Positions 8,680 through 16,614 of a DNA stretch of 64,000 bases are shown here, piece after piece (position 1 is the first letter of the stretch; each line of letters starts with the position of its first letter). Source of the DNA: Sphingomonas bacterium (GTDB lineage: Bacteria > Pseudomonadota > Alphaproteobacteria > Sphingomonadales > Sphingomonadaceae); assembly GCF_903642285.1 (NCBI RefSeq), contig NZ_CAHJWJ010000002.1, positions 122,753-186,752 on the forward strand, given 5' to 3'. The notes under the pieces are model-generated. The model did no database searches, had not been told where the DNA came from, and saw nothing but the letters and a program-made list of their open reading frames with translations. A program made the translations under genes and the position numbers.

Positions 8680-8946
8680 TTACTCCGCCACCGTCACGTA
8701 ATCGATCGAGCGCATCGCGTGCATCATCGGCCCGTCCCATAGCGGCGGACACGCGATCGATCCGATCGCCCAGCCCATGATGTCGACATCCTGCTCCTCC
8801 AGCAGCGCCTCGAACCAGTCGAGTTCTGCCGGGTTCCACGACACGGCATGGGCATCGAAGAACCCGCCGATCATCATGTCGGCTTCCTTCGTGCCGCGGT
8901 GCCAGCTGCGGAAGCGAAGGCGTTTCAGGCGGGTTTCGTGGTCCAT
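8680..8946 (-). CDS. sdhE: FAD assembly factor SdhE
   Basis: This 88-residue protein of the SdhE/YgfY (DUF339) family promotes covalent attachment of FAD to the succinate dehydrogenase flavoprotein. The family hallmark Arg-Gly-x-x-Glu appears as HRGTKEADMM near residues 16-24, after 'RLKRLRFRSW'. The rest (VSWNPAELDWFEALLEEQDVD) matches the helical bundle with its conserved Trp and acidic helix. It lies upstream of mfd on the same strand, separated only by a repeat, and divergent from recG. Confidence 0.9.
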   Translation of the reverse strand: MDHETRLKRLRFRSWHRGTKEADMMIGGFFDAHAVSWNPAELDWFEALLEEQDVDIMGWAIGSIACPPLWDGPMMHAMRSIDYVTVAE

Positions 8947-8980
8947 GATGCTCCAACGGCGAAGATCCGACTTTCCTAAC

Positions 8981-9068
8981 CGTTCGCCCTGAGCTTGTCG
9001 AAGGGCCCTTCTTTCTTCTACGACGGATGCAGAAGGGAAGGGGCTTCGACAGGCTCAGCCCGAACGGG
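8981..9068. repeat. inverted repeat between sdhE and recG (cgttcgccctgagc family)
   Basis: CGTTCGCCCTGAGCTTGTCG at the left pairs with CGACAGGCTCAGCCCGAACG at the right, around a 45-bp centre. It is a second repeat family, distinct from the gtcaccccgg type, and sits in the divergent sdhE/recG promoter region. Confidence 0.75.
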
Positions 9069-9097
9069 AAGAGAGTGCCGGATACCGGCAGATAGTC

Positions 9098-11149
9098 ATG
9101 CGCCCCGAAATCCTCAATCCGCTGTTTGCCGAGATCACCGCGCTGAAGGGCGTGGGGGCCGCGATCGCCAAGCCGCTCGAACGGCTGGGGCTGGCGCGGG
9201 TGGTCGATGTCGCATTCCACCTGCCGACCGGCTTCCTCGACCGCGTGCCGCGCGACGAACTGGACGAGGCCGATATCGGGCGAACGATCGCGATCACCCT
9301 GACCCCGCGCGATTACCGGTCGAGCGCGGGTCACGGGCCGACGCGAGTCAACGCCTATGACGCCAAGGGCAATCATGTCGGGCTGGTCTATTTCGGCGGG
9401 TCTTCCGGCTATGCGAAGAAGCTGCTCCCCGCCGGCGAGGCGAAGCGCGTGTCGGGGCGGCTCGATCGCTACGGCCAGGAATTGCAGATCGTCCATCCCG
9501 AACTCGGCGAGCCGGGCGAGGATTTCACCGGGCGCGAGGCGATCTATCCGCTGTCGGAGGGCCTCACGTCGCGCCGCCTCGCCGCCTTCGCCGCGCAGGC
9601 GATCGCGCGTGCGCCGGCGCTGCCCGAATGGATCGAGCCGGGGCTGAAGGCGCATCGCGGCTGGCCCGATTGGCGCGCGGCGCTGGAGCGGATCCATGCC
9701 GACCCGGCGGATGCGGAGGCGCGCGAGCGGCTGGCCTATGACGAGGTGTTCGCGAACCAGCTCGCGATGACCTTGGTCCGCGCCGACACGCGCAAGCGCC
9801 GCGGCCGTGCGCTGGCGGGCGACGGGCGGCTGCGCGACATGCTCGATCTGCCGTACACGCCGACGGGCGCGCAGGCGCGGACGATCCGAGAGATCGAGGG
9901 CGACCTGGCGCAGGAGGCACCGATGCTGCGGCTGCTGCAGGGCGATGTCGGATCGGGCAAGACGCTGGTCGCGGCGATGGCGCTGCTGATTGCGGTCGAG
10001 GCGGGCGCGCAGGGGGCGATGCTCGCGCCGACCGAGATCCTGGCGCGGCAGCATTACGAAACGTTGCGATCGTTGCTTACCGGGCTGCCGGTCGAGATTG
10101 CGGTGCTGACCGGGCGCGACAAGGGGCGGGTGCGGGAGGCGACGCTGATGGCGCTGGCGTCGGGGGCGATCGATATCCTCATAGGAACGCACGCTATTTT
10201 CCAGGAAGCGGTCGGGTATCGCGACCTCGCCTTGGTGGTGGTGGACGAGCAGCACCGGTTCGGGGTGGCGGAGCGGATGATGCTGCAGGCCAAGGCGATC
10301 CGGCCGCCGCATCTGCTGGCGATGACCGCGACGCCGATCCCGCGCACGCTGACGCTGGCGCAATATGGCGAGATGGATGTCAGCCGCCTCGACGAGATGC
10401 CGCCGGGGCGGCAACCCATTGAGACTAGGGTAATTTCCGAGGATCGGCTCGACGATGTCGTCAACGCGCTCGGGCGGCATCTGGGGGATGGGGGGCAGGC
10501 CTATTGGGTGTGCCCGCTGGTCGAGGAGAGCGAGAAGAGCGACCTTGCTGCGGCCGAGATGCGTGCGGAAACGCTGCGGGCGCGGTTCGGGGAGCGGGTC
10601 GGGCTGGTGCACGGGCGGATGAAGCCCGCGGAGAAGGATGCGGTGATGGCGGCGTTCTCCGCGGGGACGCTCGGCGTGCTGGTCGCGACGACGGTCATCG
10701 AGGTGGGCGTCGACGTGCCCAATGCGACGCTGATCGTGATCGAGCATGCCGACCGCTTCGGTTTGGCGCAGCTCCACCAGCTGCGCGGGCGCGTCGGGCG
10801 GGGCGGGGGGCGGTCGGTGTGCCTGCTGGTGCGCGGTTCGGCGCTCAGCGAGACGTCGCGCGCACGGCTGGCGCTGATGCGCGAGACCAATGACGGTTTC
10901 CGCATCGCCGAGGAGGATCTGCGCCTGCGCGGTGCGGGCGAGATACTCGGGACGCGCCAGTCGGGGGAGATGGCGTTTCGGTTGGCGACGCCGGAGATGA
11001 TGGCCGACCTGCTGCAATGCGCGCATGACGATGCGCGGTTGCTGGTGGATCGTGATGGGGGCTTGGCGGGGGAGCGGGGGCAGGCGGCGCGGGTGTTGCT
11101 GTATCTGTTCGAGCGGGATGCTGGGGTGGCGTTGCTTCGGTCAGGGTAA
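9098..11149 (+). CDS. recG: ATP-dependent DNA helicase RecG
   Basis: The 683-residue protein remodels stalled replication forks and branch-migrates Holliday junctions. The N-terminal wedge/OB domain is followed by helicase motifs: Walker A GDVGSGKTLVAAM near 282, DEQHRFGVAER near 382 (DExH box), MTATPIPRTL, VEVGVDVPNAT-type motif V, and 'QLHQLRGRVGRG' motif VI. The C-terminal TRG-type region with RLRGAGEILGTRQSG is complete. ATG 9098 follows the inverted repeat. Mfd and RecG are paralogous translocases and here lie back to back, separated by sdhE. Confidence 0.96.
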   Translation: MRPEILNPLFAEITALKGVGAAIAKPLERLGLARVVDVAFHLPTGFLDRVPRDELDEADIGRTIAITLTPRDYRSSAGHGPTRVNAYDAKGNHVGLVYFGGSSGYAKKLLPAGEAKRVSGRLDRYGQELQIVHPELGEPGEDFTGREAIYPLSEGLTSRRLAAFAAQAIARAPALPEWIEPGLKAHRGWPDWRAALERIHADPADAEARERLAYDEVFANQLAMTLVRADTRKRRGRALAGDGRLRDMLDLPYTPTGAQARTIREIEGDLAQEAPMLRLLQGDVGSGKTLVAAMALLIAVEAGAQGAMLAPTEILARQHYETLRSLLTGLPVEIAVLTGRDKGRVREATLMALASGAIDILIGTHAIFQEAVGYRDLALVVVDEQHRFGVAERMMLQAKAIRPPHLLAMTATPIPRTLTLAQYGEMDVSRLDEMPPGRQPIETRVISEDRLDDVVNALGRHLGDGGQAYWVCPLVEESEKSDLAAAEMRAETLRARFGERVGLVHGRMKPAEKDAVMAAFSAGTLGVLVATTVIEVGVDVPNATLIVIEHADRFGLAQLHQLRGRVGRGGGRSVCLLVRGSALSETSRARLALMRETNDGFRIAEEDLRLRGAGEILGTRQSGEMAFRLATPEMMADLLQCAHDDARLLVDRDGGLAGERGQAARVLLYLFERDAGVALLRSG

Positions 11150-11171
11150 GCGCCGTTCGACCCCGACAGTC

Positions 11172-11549
11172 TTAATATCCCCCAGTCAATCGGTTCGAAG
11201 ATGAACTGCGCAATCCGGGCTTACATCTTACCCAGTTACCACTAATCGTCGAATTTGCCTTGTATCTCCAGCATATACCTCGTTCATTTAGTTGATTCTC
11301 CTCTTCATTGCTCTCGTCGCAAGCACGGTTCCAAGCTTGCTCTTGCCAAAGCTTTTTTCGATCGCTGGAATGGTCAAGGCAGTATTTATTACTCTTTTCG
11401 ACGTCATTTATTACCGATCGCTCCTCGCTAGTGAGACCAGCCGAAATGGTATGGCGAGGCGTTGCGGCGCTTGAAGCCATCGAAACGGTGATGTTTGTAG
11501 CGATGAAATACAAAAGAAAATTCCTGCCACAAAGTTTATTATCGAACAT
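11172..11549 (-). CDS. small AT-rich secreted protein, unknown
   Basis: A 125-residue frame starts at ATG 11549 with a good Shine-Dalgarno (AAAGGA, 6 nt spacing). The first 30 residues look like a signal peptide ending near SMASSAAT. The mature part has four Cys and is rich in charged and Asn residues (KKLWQEQAWNRACDESNEEE). Base composition is visibly lower in GC than in recG and mtgA on either side, which suggests acquisition by transfer. It sits 73 bp beyond the end of mtgA on the same strand. I do not recognise the family; a small periplasmic or inhibitor-type protein is possible. Confidence 0.55.
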   Translation of the reverse strand: MFDNKLCGRNFLLYFIATNITVSMASSAATPRHTISAGLTSEERSVINDVEKSNKYCLDHSSDRKKLWQEQAWNRACDESNEEENQLNERGICWRYKANSTISGNWVRCKPGLRSSSSNRLTGGY

Positions 11550-11622
11550 GGACGATCCTTTTGCCGAATCTATCAATTTGAGGCGAAAGATATGGACAAT
11601 TAAACGGCAATTTGCGTGCAGT

Positions 11623-12297
11623 TTACCGCAAACACCCATCCAACCCATCGCCCCGCACCGTCCCCACCCGCCGCGCCAGCGTATCGCCATGCCGCCGCAC
11701 GAACCCATGCGGGTCGATCGCGGCGCGCTTCTTGGGCAGCGGCAGGACGGCAGCAATGCGGCCGGCCTCCGTCGGCGACAAGTTCGACGCGTCGTGCCCG
11801 AAATATCGCATCGCACCCGCGTTCGCGCCGTAGGTGCCGATGCCGGTCTCGGCGATGTTGAGATAGACCTCCATGATCCGGCGCTTGCCCCACAGCGCCT
11901 CGATCAGGACGGTGAAATACGCCTCGAAACCTTTCCGGACATAGCCGCCGCCCTGGAACAGGAAGGCGTTCTTCGCGGTCTGCTGGCTGATCGTGGAGCC
12001 GCCGCGGATGCGGCCGCCTTGCGCGTTGCGCACCGCCGCGCCGGCCAGCGCGTGCCAGTCGAAGCCGTGGTGCTGGCAGAAGCGGGAGTCTTCGCCGGCG
12101 ATCGCGGCGCGGGGCATGTCGGGGTCCATTCGGCTGAGCGGCATCCAGGTCTTGGTGACGCCGTGGCCGGCGATGACGTCGCCGAGCATGGTGAAGGTGA
12201 AGGGTGGGGGCACGAAGCGGTAGAAGCCGACCCACAGCACGGTGACGAGGACGAAGCCGAGGATGGCCTTCAGGAGGATGCGGAGGGCGCGGATCAT
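11623..12297 (-). CDS. mtgA: monofunctional biosynthetic peptidoglycan transglycosylase
   Basis: The 224-residue GT51 glycosyltransferase polymerises lipid II into glycan strands at the inner membrane. An N-terminal membrane anchor (residues 5-25) is followed by the catalytic motif AIAGEDSRFCQHHGFDW, with the essential Glu. RGGSTISQQTAKNAFLF and 'RRIMEVYLNIAETG', carrying the second Glu, come next. Unlike class A PBPs it has no transpeptidase domain. It is preceded by a 600-bp run of tandem repeats and followed by the AT-rich small gene. Confidence 0.95.
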   Translation of the reverse strand: MIRALRILLKAILGFVLVTVLWVGFYRFVPPPFTFTMLGDVIAGHGVTKTWMPLSRMDPDMPRAAIAGEDSRFCQHHGFDWHALAGAAVRNAQGGRIRGGSTISQQTAKNAFLFQGGGYVRKGFEAYFTVLIEALWGKRRIMEVYLNIAETGIGTYGANAGAMRYFGHDASNLSPTEAGRIAAVLPLPKKRAAIDPHGFVRRHGDTLARRVGTVRGDGLDGCLR

Positions 12298-12368
12298 GGG
12301 GTGATCCTAGAGCAAGAGGGCTGGGGATTGGAACGGCTCTTGGTATGTTGCACCAGACATCCCTGCGC

Positions 12369-12475
12369 CCACCCCGGCGAAGGCCGGGGCCCAGTCGGGA
12401 AAGCGGCCGTGAGGAAACGCATCGGATCGTCGCGGCTGTCCCCCCGACTGGACCCCGGCCTTCGCCGGGGTGGGG
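12369..12475. repeat. palindromic repeat, cgaaggccggggcccag family (1 of 4 in a row)
   Basis: CACCCCGGCGAAGGCCGGGG at the left pairs with CCCCGGCCTTCGCCGGGGTG at the right. The same family recurs at 13967, 28621, 49086, 57121 and 63402. Confidence 0.8.
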
Positions 12476-12530
12476 GAGGGGGCAGGCGGGCGTCGCCATG
12501 GGCGAGAGGATCGCCGCCGCCGCGCACCCT

Positions 12531-12639
12531 CCGTCACCCCGGCCTTGTGCCGGGGTCCATCGTGCCGCGCGCTTGGCGCTCCTGGTTCGAGCGGTGCGCT
12601 TGCCGCGCCATGGACCCCGGCGCGAGGCCGGGGTGACGG
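12531..12639. repeat. palindromic repeat, gtcaccccgg family (2 of 4)
   Basis: The left half CCGTCACCCCGGCCTTGTGC pairs with the right half CCCGGCGCGAGGCCGGGGTG. The central spacer holds an inner GGTCCAT/ATGGACC pair. Confidence 0.8.
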
Positions 12640-12690
12640 AGGGTTGGCGGATGATCACACTCAAGAATGGGTGGCTGGTGCCACCATCAC

Positions 12691-12772
12691 CGTCACCCCG
12701 GCCTTGAGCCGGGGTCCCGCTTCTGCTTGTCCGCTGAAGAAGCGGGGCCCCGGGTCAAGCCCGGGGTGACGG
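12691..12772. repeat. palindromic repeat, gtcaccccgg family (3 of 4)
   Basis: CGTCACCCCGGCCTTGAGCC at the left pairs with CAAGCCCGGGGTGACG at the right, and the centre differs from copy 2. Confidence 0.8.
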
Positions 12773-12798
12773 GTGGGGGGGCGCTGATCGCAAGGTTT

Positions 12799-12881
12799 CG
12801 TCATGCCGCGTTTGTCCCGGCATCCAGAGCCACGCACGTTCGACTTGTGGCCCTGGACCCCGGGACGAGCCCGGGGTGACG
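12799..12881. repeat. palindromic repeat, gtcatgccgcg variant (4 of 4)
   Basis: CGTCATGCCGCGTTTGTCCC opens the element and ACGAGCCCGGGGTGACG closes it. The outer half resembles the repeat at 5007 in inverse orientation. It ends 8 bp before the stop codon of the amine oxidase gene. Apart from these four repeats the 12298-12888 interval contains nothing I can recognise. Confidence 0.8.
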
Positions 12882-12888
12882 AAGGGGG

Positions 12889-14196
12889 TCAGGCGTGCGT
12901 CCGCATCCCCGCCAGGATCGCCGCGGCCGCCGCGATTCCCGTCTCGTACGCGCCATGCGCGGTCGAGAAATCGGTCGGGTGGCAGGCCTCGCCCGCGAAG
13001 AAGATGCGGTCGTCCACCGGCTCGGCCAGTACCTGCCGCTGATGCGCCTGGCCGATCCGGGCATGCGAATAGCTGCCATGGATGAAGGGTTCGTGCCGCC
13101 AGCGGCTCGCGCCCGCCGGGGTCAATCGCCGCCGCCAGTCGCTGCCGAGGAGCGCGACCAGTTCGTCGATCGCAAACGCCGTCGCCGCGCCTTCGTCGTC
13201 CAGCGCCTCGGCACAATCGCCGCCAAAGAAGCTCTCGATCACCGGCAGGCCGAACGGGGAAAGACGATGGCTGGCGGTGCAATGGCTGTGCGGATTGCCG
13301 GTCAGATGCGCATTGGTCGGCCATGCGGGATCGTCGACCAGTGTGAACGCCTTGTCCGCCAACCCCAGCGGCAGCGCGGCGGCGGCGTCGTGCTTGGCGG
13401 GTAGTGGGGGATCGAAGACGAGGCGCTCGAACGCCGTAGTCGGCAGCGCGACGATCACGCGGTCGGCCTCGATCGTGCCCGCGGGCGTCTCGACCCGGAT
13501 GCGTCGGCCGCGATGATCGATGCGGGTGACCGGCGTGTTCAGCCGGACGGGGACTTCGGCGGCGTGCGATGCGATCAGCGTGCCATAGCCTTCGCGGACC
13601 GCCCAATTGTCGTCGGTCGACGCGTTCTCATAGGCCGCCCAATCGTGGAGCGAGACCTGCGACAGCGGTGCGCCGTTCGCATAGCCGGAGATCGAGTCGA
13701 TCATCGGCCGCCAGCGATCGTCCGTGGCGACGAAGTCGGACAGCGGGCGGTCGGGGCCGTCGACCGCCGCCATCGCGGCCTCGTTCCAGCGCGCGAAGGC
13801 GGCGTGTGCGGCTGTCTGGTCGGCGGGCGGGAAGCCGAGGTCACGCCACTGCGTGCGCCAGTTGGCGGGAGCGCGGTCGACGGTGAAGCCGGTGGCTTCC
13901 GCGATGCGGGTCCAGGGATTGCGCTTGGCGGAGTGAAGCCAGCCGCAGCCGAGGTCGACCACCATCCACCCCGGCGAAGGCCGGGGTCCAGGGGCGCGCG
14001 TTCGGGTGTCCGTTGCTGCGTTTACCCAACTGGACCCCGGCCTTCGCCGGGGTGGCTCGGAAAGAGTAACACTCCGCGCCCGCCCCCCAAGCCGGTCCTT
14101 CGCCTCGACCAGCAGCACGTCCTCGCCGGCGTCGTGCAACGCCCGCGCCGCCGCGGTTCCCGCCGCACCGCCGCCGATGACGACGGTGCCGACCAT
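12889..14196 (-). CDS. FAD-dependent amine oxidase family protein with an in-frame repeat insertion
   Basis: The 435-residue flavoprotein starts with a Rossmann motif (VVIGGGAAGTAAARAL, then ExKDRLGGRA) and continues with VDLGCGWLHS, NTPVTRIDHRG and a C-terminal FAD signature (IFFAGEACHPTDFSTAHGAYETG). This matches the monoamine/polyamine oxidase-like superfamily; the substrate is unknown. Residues about 47-77 are the translation of a palindromic repeat inserted between the GGRA motif and the DLG strand. The frame stays intact, so the protein may still fold with a surface loop. ATG 14196 directly abuts the rpoH stop codon with no spacer, so translation is probably coupled to rpoH. Confidence 0.85.
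   Translation of the reverse strand: MVGTVVIGGGAAGTAAARALHDAGEDVLLVEAKDRLGGRARSVTLSEPPRRRPGSSWVNAATDTRTRAPGPRPSPGWMVVDLGCGWLHSAKRNPWTRIAEATGFTVDRAPANWRTQWRDLGFPPADQTAAHAAFARWNEAAMAAVDGPDRPLSDFVATDDRWRPMIDSISGYANGAPLSQVSLHDWAAYENASTDDNWAVREGYGTLIASHAAEVPVRLNTPVTRIDHRGRRIRVETPAGTIEADRVIVALPTTAFERLVFDPPLPAKHDAAAALPLGLADKAFTLVDDPAWPTNAHLTGNPHSHCTASHRLSPFGLPVIESFFGGDCAEALDDEGAATAFAIDELVALLGSDWRRRLTPAGASRWRHEPFIHGSYSHARIGQAHQRQVLAEPVDDRIFFAGEACHPTDFSTAHGAYETGIAAAAAILAGMRTHA
13967..14054. repeat. palindromic repeat inside the amine oxidase reading frame
   Basis: CACCCCGGCGAAGGCCGGGG on the left and CCCCGGCCTTCGCCGGGGTG on the right pair as in the intergenic copies at 12369 and 57121. Here the element lies within coding sequence and has a length and phase that keep the frame open in the gene's direction. 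Confidence 0.88.
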
Positions 14197-15099
14197 CTAC
14201 GCCGCGATCAGGCGCTTTTCGCCGGCGATCCGCATCATCGCCTTTTGCAGCTTTTCGAACGCGCGGACCTCGATCTGGCGGACGCGTTCGCGCGACACGC
14301 TGTAGACCTGCGACAATTCCTCGAGAGTCTTGGGATCGTCGGTCAGCCGGCGCTCGGTCAGGATGTGCTTCTCGCGGTCGTTCAGGTCGTCCATCGCATC
14401 GACCAGCATCGAATGGCGGACGTTCGCCTCCTGCTCGTCGGCGACGATCTTGTCCTGAAGCGGCGCGTCGTCCTGCAACCAGTCCTGCCACTGGCCCTCG
14501 CCGTCTTCGCGCATCGGCACGTTCAGCGAGGTGTCGCCGCCCATCGCCATGCGGCGGTTCATGCTGGTCACCTCGGCCTCGGTCACGCCCAGGTCGGTCG
14601 CGATCTTGGCGACATGTTCGGGGCGCAGATCGCCGTCTTCGAACGCGTCGAGCTTGGACTTCATCCGGCGCAGGTTGAAGAACAATTTCTTCTGCGCCGC
14701 GGTGGTGCCCATCTTCACGAGGCTCCACGACCGCAGGATATATTCCTGGATCGACGCGCGGATCCACCACATCGCATAGGTCGCGAGGCGAAAACCCCGA
14801 TCGGGTTCGAACTTCTTTACGCCCTGCATCAGGCCGATATTGCCCTCCGAGATCAGCTCCGACGTGGGCAGGCCATAGCCGCGATAGCCCATCGCGATCT
14901 TCGCGACGAGGCGGAGGTGGGAGGTGACCAGCTGTGCCGCCGCATCCGGATCGCCATGCTCCTGGAAACGCTTGGCGAGCATATATTCCTGCTCGGGCTG
15001 GAGCAGCGGGAATTTCTTGATCTCGGCGAGGTAGCGGTTGAGACCGGCTTCGCTACCGAGCGCTGGGATCGTCGCGGGGACGTTGCTGCGGGCTGGCAT
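14197..15099 (-). CDS. rpoH: RNA polymerase sigma-32 factor RpoH
   Basis: The 300-residue heat-shock sigma factor directs RNA polymerase to chaperone and protease promoters. Region 2 is present (LISEGNIGLMQGVKKFEPDR, then 'ATYAMWWIRASIQEYILRSW'), followed by the RpoH box QKKLFFNLR near 135-143 that separates it from RpoD. Region 4 reads LEELSQVYSVSRERVRQIEV. It has the normal length. The stop TAG touches the ATG of the amine oxidase. Alphaproteobacteria often carry several rpoH copies; this is the only one in the window. Confidence 0.95.
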   Translation of the reverse strand: MPARSNVPATIPALGSEAGLNRYLAEIKKFPLLQPEQEYMLAKRFQEHGDPDAAAQLVTSHLRLVAKIAMGYRGYGLPTSELISEGNIGLMQGVKKFEPDRGFRLATYAMWWIRASIQEYILRSWSLVKMGTTAAQKKLFFNLRRMKSKLDAFEDGDLRPEHVAKIATDLGVTEAEVTSMNRRMAMGGDTSLNVPMREDGEGQWQDWLQDDAPLQDKIVADEQEANVRHSMLVDAMDDLNDREKHILTERRLTDDPKTLEELSQVYSVSRERVRQIEVRAFEKLQKAMMRIAGEKRLIAA

Positions 15100-15150
15100 G
15101 GTTCTTACTCCCTCTTTGGACCTCGCCGCACTGCGGCACAGACCCGGTAT

Positions 15151-16098
15151 CTATACGTGAAGCTGACTGAACAGTTCCTGCATGTCGGCGGGCATTTCGC
15201 TTTCGAACGCCATCGCAACCTGCGTTATCGGATGGATGAACCCCAGCCGCGCCGCGTGCAAGGCCTGGCGCCGGAACCCCAGCCTTTCCAATAACGCGCG
15301 TTTCGCCCCGCCGCCGCGGCCATAGACCGGGTCGCCGAGCAGCGCGTGGCCGATCGAGGCCATGTGGACGCGGACCTGGTGCGTCCGTCCGGTCTCCAAC
15401 CGGCATTCGACGAGCGCCGCGCCCTGGAGCGGCTCGATCGTGCGGTAATGCGTCACCGCGCGCTTGCCGCCTTCGACGATCGCGATCTTCTTGCGGTTCT
15501 GCGGACTGCGCGCGAGCGGGGCGTCGACCGTGCCGCTGGCGGGGGTGGGGACGCCGGTGGTGATCGCCTTGTAGCGCCGGTCGATGCTGTGATCGTGGAA
15601 CTGGCGGGCCAGCCCCTCGTGCGTGCGGTCGGTCTTCGCCGCGATCATCAGGCCGGACGTGTCCTTGTCGATCCGGTGGACGATCCCCGGCCGCGCGACC
15701 CCGCCGATCCCCGACAGCGATCCGCGGCAATGGTGGAGCAGCGCGTTGACGAGCGTGCCGTCGGGATTGCCCGCGGCGGGGTGGACGACCAGGCCGGCGG
15801 GCTTGTCGATCACGATGAGGTGTTCGTCCTCGTACGCAATGACGAGCGGAATATCCTGCGCCTCGTTATGTGCGGGCGTCGGGTCGGGCAGCGCGATCGC
15901 GAAGACCTGGCCACCCGCGGCCTTCTTGGCCGAATCGCGCCAGGCCAACCCGCCAAGCGACACCGCCCCGCTCGCGATCAGCACCTTCAACCGTTCGCGC
16001 GACAGCGTCGGCACCGCGTCCGCCAGCGCGCGATCGAGCCGCCAGCCATCCGCCTCGCCCGCGATCGTCGCTTCGATGATGGAAACCCCCCGGTTCAT
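15151..16098 (-). CDS. rluD: 23S rRNA pseudouridine synthase, RluD type
   Basis: The 315-residue RluA-family enzyme isomerises uridines in helix 69 of 23S rRNA. An S4 RNA-binding domain lies at residues 15-75, followed by the catalytic HRIDKDTSGLM with Asp near 144. LETGRTHQVRVHMASIGHALLGDPVYG is complete. It starts at ATG 16098, upstream of rpoH on the same strand with a 51-bp gap. It is divergent from the JAMM peptidase gene with almost no intergenic space. RluD is the closest match; RluC would be the alternative, but the HRxDKDTSG context and length favour RluD. Confidence 0.9.
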   Translation of the reverse strand: MNRGVSIIEATIAGEADGWRLDRALADAVPTLSRERLKVLIASGAVSLGGLAWRDSAKKAAGGQVFAIALPDPTPAHNEAQDIPLVIAYEDEHLIVIDKPAGLVVHPAAGNPDGTLVNALLHHCRGSLSGIGGVARPGIVHRIDKDTSGLMIAAKTDRTHEGLARQFHDHSIDRRYKAITTGVPTPASGTVDAPLARSPQNRKKIAIVEGGKRAVTHYRTIEPLQGAALVECRLETGRTHQVRVHMASIGHALLGDPVYGRGGGAKRALLERLGFRRQALHAARLGFIHPITQVAMAFESEMPADMQELFSQLHV

Positions 16099-16115
16099 GT
16101 GGCACCGATGTGGCG

Positions 16116-16508
16116 ATGGGCCGCATGATTTCAACCGAGCTGTTGGCGCGGATCGTCGCGGAGGCGGCGGTATCGCCGGGGGTGGAGGTGTGCGGGCTGC
16201 TGCTGGGGCGGGGCGGCCATGTCGAGGAAGCACGTCCCTCCCGCAATGTCGCGGCCGATCCATCGTGCATGTTCGAGATCGACCCCGCCGCCCTGATCGC
16301 TGCGCACCGCGCGGCGAGGGCAGGTGGCCCCGCGATCCTCGGCTGCTACCATTCGCACCCGTCGGGTTCGGCGGAACCATCGGCCCGCGACGCGGCGGAT
16401 GCCGTGGCGGAAGGGTGGTTGTGGGCGATCGTCGCGGGGGACGGGGTGCGCGTCTGGCGGGCGGTTGCGGGTGGACCGGTATGGGGGCGGTTCGAGGAGG
16501 TTTGTTGA
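16116..16508 (+). CDS. JAMM/Mov34 (M67) metallopeptidase-like protein
   Basis: A stand-alone JAB domain of about 130 residues. The JAMM zinc site is intact: the upstream Glu in VEVCGLLLG, then HSHPSGSAEPSARD (His-x-His-x-Pro-x7-Ser-x2-Asp). Bacterial members remove C-terminal extensions from ubiquitin-like sulfur carriers or peptides. No carrier protein or E1-like gene lies next to it, so the substrate is open. Possible starts are GTG 16110, ATG 16116 and ATG 16125. It is divergent from rluD, with 11-26 bp between start codons, so promoters must lie inside the neighbouring gene. Confidence 0.82.
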   Translation: MGRMISTELLARIVAEAAVSPGVEVCGLLLGRGGHVEEARPSRNVAADPSCMFEIDPAALIAAHRAARAGGPAILGCYHSHPSGSAEPSARDAADAVAEGWLWAIVAGDGVRVWRAVAGGPVWGRFEEVC

Positions 16509-16614
16509 CGGCAGAGATCGACGGCGAGCGGTCCGGCGGTTTTCGGACCGGCGATTCCCAGAGTTGCCGTTCCGCTCGTGCCCGGCTTTCCCGAAAACGA
16601 TGGTATTTAGGGTA

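Noticed and set aside
8585..11026. An 813-residue open frame antisense to recG
   Set aside because: It is the reverse image of recG and includes the sdhE region in a foreign frame; no motifs.
12369..12881. CRISPR-like tandem array
   Set aside because: Repeats belong to two families, are 80-110 bp long and palindromic, and spacers are irregular; no cas genes nearby.
16529..16550. Hairpin CGGTCCG/CGGACCG after the JAMM gene as a terminator
   Set aside because: The 7-bp stem is clear, but no T-run follows and the loop is 8 nt, so I did not annotate it as a terminator.
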